Assembly (NCBI RefSeq): GCF_002250835.2
Contig: NZ_NOJY02000003.1
Coordinates: 62,001-126,000 of the forward strand
DNA from: Romboutsia weinsteinii
Lineage (GTDB): Bacteria > Bacillota > Clostridia > Peptostreptococcales > Peptostreptococcaceae
Reading direction: 5' to 3'
DNA length: 64,000 nt
Each line of letters begins with the position of its first letter. Within the stretch, counting starts at the first letter, position 1. The position numbers were made by a program, and so were the translations under genes. The notes below the pieces were generated by a model, which saw nothing but the letters and a program-made list of their open reading frames with translations, was not told where the DNA came from and searched no databases. Below, piece after piece: positions 27,742 through 35,078 of the stretch.

Positions 27742-28809
27742 ATGAAAAAGTTTGCTCTTTATATGTCAGATATTGATAATTATCATCTCACTAAAGATGT
27801 AGGACTAATCCCCTTTATAATGCAAAAATATTATGGATTTGATTCCTGTATATTAATACCAGAAAATAATAAGCAATATACAGATAATGATAAGTATTTA
27901 GAAAATCTAAAAATAATTAAGTTTGAAGATAACAATAAGCTATTAAATTATCTTAAAGAAGTCGATGTTCTTATGGTTATAGGTATCTATGATTTTAATA
28001 TATCAATTATAAATTCATATAAATATTTTAATCCAAATGGAAAAGTATATTTAAAATTAGATGCTAATCTATACTGGTTAAATGAATTAAATTCTAGTAT
28101 TACCGAAGATACTTTAAATACTTTAAAAAAATGTGACTTAATAACTTGTGAAAGTAGAAAAATACAATACTTTATAAAGTCACATTGGGACTTGAGTTCA
28201 GATCTAATGCTAAACGGATACTATGAGTTTGTCGATGATACTTTTATTACTTACGAAGAAAAAGAAAATATAATATTATTTGTAGGTAGAATAGGATCAT
28301 ATCAAAAATCAATAGATATTTTACTAAATGCATTTAAAAATATAGAAAGTAAAATCCCAAACTGGAAGATAGAGCTAATAGGAAATATGGAGGAAGGTTT
28401 TATACGTTTTATATATAATTATTTTAATGAAAATCCTCATCTTATGGAGAGGGCAATAATTACAAATTACTTAGATAAAAAAGAATTGAAACAAAAGTAT
28501 AAAAGGTCAAAGGTGTTTTGTCTAACATCCATATGGGAAGGCTGTCCAAATGTATTTGCTGAGGCCATCTCTAATGGTTGCTATTTAATAACATCAGATG
28601 TAACCAGCGCTATTGAAATGATTGATTATGGTAACTATGGTAGGATATTTCCCGTTAAAAATACCACAGAGCTAGAGAATGAGTTAATTAGAGTCTGTAA
28701 TGATAATAAACTTTTACAAAATAATTGTGAAGCATCTCAAATATACTCTAGAAATAATTTATGTTGGATAAATCTATGTGGAATTATTAATAACAAGTTA
28801 GCATTATAA
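27742..28809 (+). CDS. GT-B fold glycosyltransferase (group 1/GT4-like)
   Basis: 355 residues. The C-terminal donor-binding half is clear: ILFVGRIGSYQKSIDILLNAF, then LTSIWEGCPNVFAEAISNG and the E-x7-E pattern. The N-terminal half is divergent. Start ATG 27742 follows GAAAGGAGATTATA. It is a lone gene with no polysaccharide cluster nearby, and its Lys/Asn-rich, very A+T-rich coding suggests recent acquisition or relaxed use. Acceptor unknown. Confidence 0.85.
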   Translation: MKKFALYMSDIDNYHLTKDVGLIPFIMQKYYGFDSCILIPENNKQYTDNDKYLENLKIIKFEDNNKLLNYLKEVDVLMVIGIYDFNISIINSYKYFNPNGKVYLKLDANLYWLNELNSSITEDTLNTLKKCDLITCESRKIQYFIKSHWDLSSDLMLNGYYEFVDDTFITYEEKENIILFVGRIGSYQKSIDILLNAFKNIESKIPNWKIELIGNMEEGFIRFIYNYFNENPHLMERAIITNYLDKKELKQKYKRSKVFCLTSIWEGCPNVFAEAISNGCYLITSDVTSAIEMIDYGNYGRIFPVKNTTELENELIRVCNDNKLLQNNCEASQIYSRNNLCWINLCGIINNKLAL

Positions 28810-28876
28810 AATAAGTGGCTTAAAATATATGCTAACTATGTCAAATCCAAATTTAATAATTTATGTCCCATAATTT

Positions 28877-28906
28877 AATAAGAGTACCTAATTAGGTACT
28901 CTTATT
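28877..28906. terminator. Perfect 30-base palindrome, bidirectional terminator
   Basis: AATAAGAGTACCTAA followed immediately by its reverse complement. It lies between convergent glycosyltransferase and ABC-F genes and ends in short T tracts both ways. Confidence 0.75.
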
Positions 28907-28908
28907 TA

Positions 28909-30459
28909 TTATACTATTTTAGTAGTAAAGTCTTCTATATTCCAAACATCATCTACTAATCCCATGTAGAACTCAGGCTCATGGCATACTAGTAAAACAG
29001 TTCCTTTGAACTCTCTTATAGCTTTTTGTAACTCATCTTTAGCTTCCACGTCTAAGTGGTTAGTAGGCTCATCTATTACAAGGAAGTTTATATTTTTAAG
29101 CATTACCTTACATAACCTAACCTTAGCAGCCTCTCCTCCACTTAATACTCTCATCTGACTAGTTATATGCTCATTAGTAAGTCCACATTTAGCTAGATGT
29201 TGTCTAACTTCAAAGTTTGAAAGACCTGGGAATTCAGACCATACTTCTTCCATAGGAGTATTGTAGTTATCTCTTGAACTTTCTTGCTCAAAGTATCCTA
29301 CCTCTAAATAGTCTCCCATTTGAACGTTTCCATCAAAAGGTTTAACTATTCCAAGTAAAGTCTTTAGTAGTGTAGATTTACCAACACCATTCATACCCTT
29401 TAAAGCTATTTTTTGTCCTCTTTCTAATTGGAAGTTAAGAGGCTTAGTTAAAGCTTCATCATATCCTAATACTAAGTCTTTAGTTTCAAATATTATTCGA
29501 CTTGCAGCTCTAGCTTCTTTAAATCCAAAAGTAGGCTTAATTTTCTCTTTTGGTCTCTCTAATATTTCCATCTTGTCTAATTGTTTTTGTCTACTGTTAG
29601 CCATACCACGAGTAGCAACTCTTGCTTTATTTCTAGCTACGAAGTCTTCAAGTCTTTTTCTTTCTTCAACTTGCTTATCATAAGCATTTTCTTCTTGACG
29701 TTTCTTTATATCATTAAGTCTCATAAACTCATCATAGTTACCCTTGTACCTGTTTAACTCCCCATTTTCCATATGGTAAATTACGTTACAAGTGTTATTT
29801 ATAAAGTCTATATCATGAGATACTAGTATGAAACTATTTTCGTACTCTTGAAGGTATCTTGTTAACCAAGTGATATGCTCTTCATCTAAGTAGTTTGTAG
29901 GCTCATCTAGTATTAATATTGTAGGATTTTCAAGTAATAATTTAGTAAGAAGTACTTTTGTTCTTTGACCTCCACTTAAATCAGTTACATCTCTATCTAG
30001 TCCTATTTCTCCAAGTCCTAAACCATTAGCTACCTCTTGGATTTTAGCATCTATCATATAGAAACCACTGTTTTCTAATATAGTTTGTATCTCAGCCGTA
30101 CCTTCAAGAAGCTTCGTCATCTCATCTTCATCAGCTTCTCCCATTTTATCGTACATTGCTATCATTTCTTGCTCTAAATCAAACATGTGCTTAAATGCAT
30201 CTCTTAATATATCTCTTATAGTATTTCCTTTAGAAAGTACTGTGTGTTGGTCTAAGTAACCAACTGTTGCTCTTGATGACCATTTTATATTTCCGGCATC
30301 CGGCATAAGTTTTTTAGTTATTATATTTAAGAAACTTGATTTCCCTTCTCCATTTGCTCCAACTAATGCTATATGTTCACCTTTTTTAAGTCTAAACGAA
30401 ACATTCTCTAGTATAGTTCTGGCTCCGAAACCATGACTTACATTTTCTACTACTAGCAT
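28909..30459 (-). CDS. ABC-F family ATPase
   Basis: 516 residues, two ABC domains without membrane segments. Walker A GANGEGKSS (first, Gly-rich) and GMNGVGKST (second), LSGGQ and LSGGEAAKV signatures, and the ABC-F linker between (about 240-310). ABC-F proteins act on the ribosome; this one looks like the YbiT/YkpA branch rather than an antibiotic-resistance one, but the linker must be compared to decide. Single gene, ribosome site AAGAGGTGTTTAA. Confidence 0.88.
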   Translation of the reverse strand: MLVVENVSHGFGARTILENVSFRLKKGEHIALVGANGEGKSSFLNIITKKLMPDAGNIKWSSRATVGYLDQHTVLSKGNTIRDILRDAFKHMFDLEQEMIAMYDKMGEADEDEMTKLLEGTAEIQTILENSGFYMIDAKIQEVANGLGLGEIGLDRDVTDLSGGQRTKVLLTKLLLENPTILILDEPTNYLDEEHITWLTRYLQEYENSFILVSHDIDFINNTCNVIYHMENGELNRYKGNYDEFMRLNDIKKRQEENAYDKQVEERKRLEDFVARNKARVATRGMANSRQKQLDKMEILERPKEKIKPTFGFKEARAASRIIFETKDLVLGYDEALTKPLNFQLERGQKIALKGMNGVGKSTLLKTLLGIVKPFDGNVQMGDYLEVGYFEQESSRDNYNTPMEEVWSEFPGLSNFEVRQHLAKCGLTNEHITSQMRVLSGGEAAKVRLCKVMLKNINFLVIDEPTNHLDVEAKDELQKAIREFKGTVLLVCHEPEFYMGLVDDVWNIEDFTTKIV

Positions 30460-30568
30460 TTAAACACCTCTTCTCAAAATTTATTGTCTACATTCTATAC
30501 TATAATATATTCTTTTTAGACTTAAATCAAGTGTTACAAATAGCCCTGCTAAACTTTCCCTAATTTTT

Positions 30569-31276
30569 TTACATAAATAATAAATCCTCATAAAACATTA
30601 ACATACATCCTGCGGTAGTTCTTTGAGATAATGTTATACTTTTAATAGCAGTTAAATAAAATTTTGTAGTCAAATCATCTATATTTTTATACATATAATC
30701 TATATTAAGTGCATTTGATGCATTGTAGTTTACATACTCTTCTATGCTCTCCATATTTATGGGTTTGTCATGACTCCTAAATCTTTTTATTTTTTTATAA
30801 TTTGATTTAACATATACTTCAAACTGTCTATGGTTATCTAATAATTTTCCCTTAGCATGTTGCGGTATAGTTAAATCTTGAATAATATGACATGACGCTC
30901 CAAAGTAAAACATAGCTCTATTATAGTTTCCAAGTGCAAAATATTTTATCGCTCTATTATAGTAGTTTTTAGCTACTGTTAAAGCATTATCATCATATCC
31001 GAATTTGCCTCTTTCACTATTTGGATTATAAAAATGATGGTAACTTTTAAAGTCTTGGTCTGCCCAGACTAATCCAGCATTAATTTGAGCTTGGTGTTCT
31101 TTAAATAATCTATATTCATTTTCATATCCATATCTTCTTAAAATATTTAGAGCATTACTTTGTATAAATAAATGTACCTCACAGTCTGTAGTAATAACGC
31201 TCTTTTTAACGGGATTTATTACCTTAAAAGTCCCCGATAATGCTGCTGCGTATGCATTTTCTATCACTTTTTTCAT
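30569..31276 (-). CDS. Zinc-dependent phospholipase C-like protein without signal peptide
   Basis: 235 residues. Resembles the phospholipase C/P1 nuclease fold. The zinc-binding pattern is visible: H in CEVHLFI, H in KEHQAQI, D in WADQDF, HHFYNP, HIIQDLTIPQH and a later HRQFEVYV. The N-terminus MKKVIENAYAAALSG is not a signal peptide, unlike secreted alpha-toxin-type enzymes. Start is ATG 31274-31276 behind TAGGTGATATAT. It follows the amidase by 13 bases and is cotranscribed with it. Substrate unknown. Confidence 0.75.
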   Translation of the reverse strand: MKKVIENAYAAALSGTFKVINPVKKSVITTDCEVHLFIQSNALNILRRYGYENEYRLFKEHQAQINAGLVWADQDFKSYHHFYNPNSERGKFGYDDNALTVAKNYYNRAIKYFALGNYNRAMFYFGASCHIIQDLTIPQHAKGKLLDNHRQFEVYVKSNYKKIKRFRSHDKPINMESIEEYVNYNASNALNIDYMYKNIDDLTTKFYLTAIKSITLSQRTTAGCMLMFYEDLLFM

Positions 31277-31289
31277 ATATATCACCTAT

Positions 31290-32105
31290 TTATTTTGTCG
31301 TAAAATAATCCTCTACCCCGTCTGCAACACTTTGCATTAACTTTCTTTGATATTCTGGATTTGACATCATCTGGTCTTCATTATAATTGCTTAAAAATCC
31401 CATTTCTACTAATATTGCTGGTACCTTAGACCAGTTAAACCCTGTCAAGTCTCCCCTTTGGAATATTCCATTAAGCTGTATTCCAGATTCTTGCATACTT
31501 TTCTTTACTAGTTCTGCACACTTATTACTTTCTTCATAAATATTTGAAGTATATTTCCCTCCTTTTTCAGGAATTAAAATAGATGCTCCTGTTTTCGAAG
31601 AATTGTCCAAACTATCTGCATGAACTCTTATTACCATATCTGCATTTTTTTCATTGGCAAGTATTGCTCTTTCAGAATTACTTATATTAACATCGTGACT
31701 TTCTCTCGTCATTATTACATCATACCCTTTACCTTCTAATATATGCTTAAGGACTACAGATGCCTCTAAATTTAGTATATACTCAGGCTTTTTTGTTGCA
31801 ACTCCTGTGGCTCCAGACGATACTCTAGCCTTTTGATACGGTGCTCCAGGTCCTACTGGTTCTGCGTTTGGGTCACCTTTTTGCTGGTGACCAGGATCTA
31901 TACAAATCAAATATTTTTTATGATTGCTTGGCTCTTTAGCATCTTTAGATTCCCCCTTAGTCGAATCTTTATTATCTTCTATCTTATTAAATCCCTTATT
32001 TAATAAGTTTGTGCTCTTATAAAGATTAGTAATAGGAGTTGAGGTTCCAATAAGTATTACTCCAATTGCGATTATTGCTGTAACTATTAATTTATATTTT
32101 TTCAT
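31290..32105 (-). CDS. N-acetylmuramoyl-L-alanine amidase (Amidase_3), membrane-anchored
   Basis: 271 residues. N-terminal membrane anchor or signal (about 7-24), a basic/acidic linker, then the Amidase_3 domain with CIDPGHQ (H73), NLEASVVL (Glu), VIRVHADS (His) and the catalytic LVEMGFLSN. Cleaves the peptide from MurNAc. CwlD of the spore cortex is an Amidase_3 enzyme of similar size and the sporulation setting fits, but many clostridial amidases look alike, so I leave the symbol blank. Confidence 0.85.
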   Translation of the reverse strand: MKKYKLIVTAIIAIGVILIGTSTPITNLYKSTNLLNKGFNKIEDNKDSTKGESKDAKEPSNHKKYLICIDPGHQQKGDPNAEPVGPGAPYQKARVSSGATGVATKKPEYILNLEASVVLKHILEGKGYDVIMTRESHDVNISNSERAILANEKNADMVIRVHADSLDNSSKTGASILIPEKGGKYTSNIYEESNKCAELVKKSMQESGIQLNGIFQRGDLTGFNWSKVPAILVEMGFLSNYNEDQMMSNPEYQRKLMQSVADGVEDYFTTK

Positions 32106-32301
32106 ATATTTACTCCTTTCAATTTATGTATATCTTTATTTTAGCAAAAACTTATATTTTTAATTCACTTTCTACGATGTATTAATTTTAATTTTCTAAC
32201 TTTAATTTGTACTACTAGTTTTTATTTTCTAAAACATTCATATATATATTTATATAGACTTATTTTGGGAGGTGAGTAACAGTCATTAAATTTTATAGTT
32301 C

Positions 32302-32685
32302 ATGACTATTTCTATGAGATCAAATTACTTTAAAAATATTAATAGAAATCAAGAAACTCCTGAATCTAAGTTGTGCTGCTTCGGATATGTTGATTATATC
32401 GTTTTAGCATCTACACTATCTGTAGCTTTAGCTGAAGAGCTTACAGTTAATGATTTAAATATATTAGCAGGTTTTTTTGCAGTATTATCTGATGAATTAG
32501 CCCTTATAGCATCAGTTGAATCTTGCCCTTCAGGTAATGATGATGATTTTGCTGCTCCAGCTCCTGCAGTTGCTATTACTTCTTCTGACGAAGTCATCAA
32601 AAAAAATCCACAAAATCATAAAAAGAAAAAAACTCGAGTAAAAAAAGTTATACGAAAAAAAGTTAAAAAAAAACGAAGCACTTAG
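32302..32685 (+). CDS. Small protein with a hydrophobic core and poly-lysine tail, unknown
   Basis: 127 residues. KLCCFGYVDYIVLASTLSVALAEEL, LNILAGFFAVLSDELALIAS, then an Ala/Pro hinge (FAAPAPAVAI) and a C-terminal tail rich in K and R (about 18 of the last 27). The tail would bind nucleic acid or phospholipid. Start is uncertain: an in-frame TAG lies 6 bases before the ATG, and the strong ribosome site GGGAGGTGAG is about 25 bases upstream, serving instead a 5-codon frame (GTG AGT AAC AGT CAT TAA). I do not recognise the family. Confidence 0.65.
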   Translation: MTISMRSNYFKNINRNQETPESKLCCFGYVDYIVLASTLSVALAEELTVNDLNILAGFFAVLSDELALIASVESCPSGNDDDFAAPAPAVAITSSDEVIKKNPQNHKKKKTRVKKVIRKKVKKKRST

Positions 32686-32713
32686 TTTTCTATATGAAAT
32701 TAAGTGCTTTTTA
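32677..32713 (+). terminator. Terminator after the poly-lysine-tail gene; rest of the 32686-33007 gap
   Basis: AAGCACTTA ... TAAGTGCTTTTTATTTT; the stem overlaps the stop codon. Downstream to 33007 the DNA is A+T-rich. TATAAT at 32951-32956 may be a -10 for the peptidase gene, but no convincing -35 or sigma-G pattern is seen. Confidence 0.75.
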
Positions 32714-33007
32714 TTTTGTGTTCATTTGGTTATTTTGCATTATTTTTTTTAGTATATAAACACTAAACTCATAAATATTTAATTTGCATTGAATGAGCTC
32801 GAATATTACCCTATATATTCCCTTATTAGTTTGTTGTTTATAGTCATAATTTTTCTATTATATATAGCTATTGCTTATACTATTCTTTTTTTGAAAACAA
32901 CGGTTTAACTGTGACCTTCTTCCAAGGATTAAAATCTAATTCCTGCACACTATAATGTTAAAGCACCGATTAAATACACTTAAGATTAGACAGAAAGAAG
33001 GTGTTTT

Positions 33008-34006
33008 ATGTTTTCAAAAAATTTATGCCATAAACATCAAAACTTCATTAAATTAAAAGTACTTACATTAACTTCTTTTTTATTTTTAGTATATTTTTTC
33101 TCAAACAGCATTATTTATGCACAAACTGAGCAAAAACATACTCCAGATTACTTAATACCTATTGGTAATGTACTACAAATCGATGCTGAACTAGAAACCA
33201 TAATTGTTAGAAACTCAGTTGAAAATTCTCCCTTTCAAGTAGGAGATTCAGTTTTAAAAGTTAAAGATTCTTCTATTAATAGTTATGCAGATTTTTCTAA
33301 AATTCTTTATACATTAAACGAAGGCGAAATGGTTCCTGTTTTAATTAATAGAGGTGGTCAAAGCCTTACTCTTACTTGTACTAAAGATGTACTAGAAAAA
33401 ATAAATTTTAATAATTTACTTTCAGGCTTTGCTACATTAACTTATATTAATCCTGAGACTTCTGAATTTGGTGCAGTAGGACACCCTATAAACATAGGAA
33501 CCTCCAAAAGGATACCAATTAAAAATGGGTCAATTTCTACAACTACAGATTTAAATATTCAAAAATCATGCAAAGGAAATGTAGGATGTATAAGTGCAAA
33601 GCGTATAGAAACAATTGGTGAATTTAATAAAAATACTTCATTTGGTATAAAAGGTCATATTAGTAATTTTGATACAACAAATCTACAAAAATATAAAGTT
33701 GCATCACTAAATGAAATCAAAACTGGAAAAGCACAAGTAATATTACAAGGTACAAATGGTAAATGTGAAAAATATGATATAGAAATTATTGCAATAGAAA
33801 ATCAAAGGACTCCAGAATCAAAAACATTTAAATTGAAAATTACAGATAAAGATTTGCTAATTAGAACAGGTGGTATTGTTCAAGGTATGAGTGGTACTCC
33901 AATTGTTCAAGGAGATAAAATTATAGGAGCAGTTTCTCATGCAGTAGAAAATGACCCTACACTTGGTTACGGAGTGTATATAAAATGGATGTTAGAAAAT
34001 AATTAA
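33008..34006 (+). CDS. SpoIVB-type S55 peptidase
   Basis: 332 residues. Signal anchor at about 15-38, a PDZ-like domain (about 65-125, DSVLKVKDSSI), then the S55 domain with the catalytic pair H159 (GAVGHPI) and S295 (VQGMSGTPIVQ) and the closing GYGVYIKWML. SpoIVB is secreted from the forespore and triggers sigma-K processing and other intermembrane signals. The gene is not next to spo0A, its usual neighbour, so it may be a paralogue. Shorter than the Bacillus subtilis enzyme (about 426). Confidence 0.88.
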   Translation: MFSKNLCHKHQNFIKLKVLTLTSFLFLVYFFSNSIIYAQTEQKHTPDYLIPIGNVLQIDAELETIIVRNSVENSPFQVGDSVLKVKDSSINSYADFSKILYTLNEGEMVPVLINRGGQSLTLTCTKDVLEKINFNNLLSGFATLTYINPETSEFGAVGHPINIGTSKRIPIKNGSISTTTDLNIQKSCKGNVGCISAKRIETIGEFNKNTSFGIKGHISNFDTTNLQKYKVASLNEIKTGKAQVILQGTNGKCEKYDIEIIAIENQRTPESKTFKLKITDKDLLIRTGGIVQGMSGTPIVQGDKIIGAVSHAVENDPTLGYGVYIKWMLENN

Positions 34007-34023
34007 TTTTTAATTCCAACAAA

Positions 34024-34069
34024 AAATATGTTGCCTCAAATTTATATATATTTTGAGGCAACATATTTT
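34024..34069. terminator. Bidirectional terminator between S55 peptidase and yunB
   Basis: AAATATGTTGCCTCAAA paired with TTTGAGGCAACATATTT, flanked by A and T runs. Confidence 0.85.
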
Positions 34070-34775
34070 AATTGTTATTTGTTTTAGTATCCGTACCTGC
34101 ATCTGGTAAAACATTTGGTATATTTTCTTTAGGAATATTTATATAACTATTTGGGACATCACCTACTATAACAGTCTCACATATAGGTATTTGTGCTTTT
34201 ATTTCTTTTGTAGATGTAGTTAAAGGTATTACAACTCTTACTTGTGTTTGAGCCTCTAAATATATTCTATGTCTTGTTTGGTTAATACCAGAGGATTCAA
34301 ATTCGGTTTTAAAGTTTACTGTTACAGTTCCTATTGGCTCAATGGCCACTTTTAGTTTTGGTCCATACTTAGCTAATATAGGACTCCCTAAAGCAGTTCC
34401 TATTGGTATGTATGCACTTGTGCTTTTTACTTTTTTTAGTTCGTCTTGTATCTCCAGTGCCACTGCTGATGCAATTTCATTCATCATAATTGTATTTGCT
34501 TGTATCATTGTTATCTTGTCATTTGCATCCACTCTTATATTCATAAGATCTTCATAGTTTACCTTTCCTTCTACCATTTCTGCAACAGATTTATTTATAG
34601 ATCTGTTTGCTAATTCTAAAGCTTTAGTCTCCGCTAGAACTGTTATAGTTGGTCTTAAAGTTCTATCTATGTATAAAAAACTGCCTATGAACACAGACAA
34701 TATAAATAAGATTAATAGTATGGCTACAGTTTTTCTAAAATCATTTATATTTTGATTATCTTTAACTTTTTTCAT
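34068..34775 (-). CDS. yunB: Sporulation protein YunB
   Basis: 235 residues. N-terminal membrane segment (about 17-35) followed by the typical mother-cell protein body: LRPTITVLAETKALELANRSINKSV, AYIPIGTALGSPILAKYGPK and SSGINQTRHRIYLEAQTQVRVVIPL, all YunB signatures. Bacillus yunB is sigma-E dependent and affects spore shape and germination. The sigma-E-like promoter at 34793-34820 fits. Confidence 0.9.
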   Translation of the reverse strand: MKKVKDNQNINDFRKTVAILLILFILSVFIGSFLYIDRTLRPTITVLAETKALELANRSINKSVAEMVEGKVNYEDLMNIRVDANDKITMIQANTIMMNEIASAVALEIQDELKKVKSTSAYIPIGTALGSPILAKYGPKLKVAIEPIGTVTVNFKTEFESSGINQTRHRIYLEAQTQVRVVIPLTTSTKEIKAQIPICETVIVGDVPNSYINIPKENIPNVLPDAGTDTKTNNN

Positions 34776-34792
34776 AATTTACACCCCCTAAT

Positions 34793-34820
34793 ATTTTATG
34801 TGGATTAATTTTAAATATTT
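34793..34820 (-). promoter_or_regulatory. Candidate sigma-E promoter of yunB; other 34776-35078 DNA
   Basis: Minus strand AAATATT (34814-34820), 13-base spacer, CATAAAAT (34793-34800), close to the mother-cell pattern of an ATATT-type -35 and CATA-type -10. The rest of the gap is A+T-rich divergent-promoter DNA without genes. Confidence 0.45.
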
Positions 34821-35042
34821 CATTTATTACAGGTAATTTGCATTCCACATAATTTTTATGTTATTAGTAAAAAATAATTAACATATATATTTCAAATAGG
34901 TATCTACTGACAAAATTTTGACTGTGTATATTTTTTAAAAGGGTTTATACAAAGATTAGCGAAATTTATATAATTGAGGTATCTTACAAAAGCTTACAAT
35001 ATATTCATTTTTCTCTATAAATTACAAAATTACTAACATATG

Positions 35043-35051
35043 TGGTATAAT
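35043..35051 (+). promoter_or_regulatory. Extended -10 promoter of the class A PBP gene
   Basis: TGGTATAAT (TGn + TATAAT), 28 bases before ATG 35079. It overlaps an in-frame ATG at 35040, which therefore cannot be the start. Confidence 0.6.
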
Positions 35052-35078
35052 ATTGCATTAAGTAAGGAGGTTAAACTT

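Noticed and set aside
28909-30459. Antibiotic-resistance ABC-F protein
   Set aside because: Only the ABC-F class is clear. The linker does not show a pattern that I can tie to a resistance subfamily, and no resistance genes lie nearby.
30569-31276. Secreted phospholipase C toxin
   Set aside because: The gene lacks a signal peptide and is coupled to an amidase gene, so toxin function is not supported.
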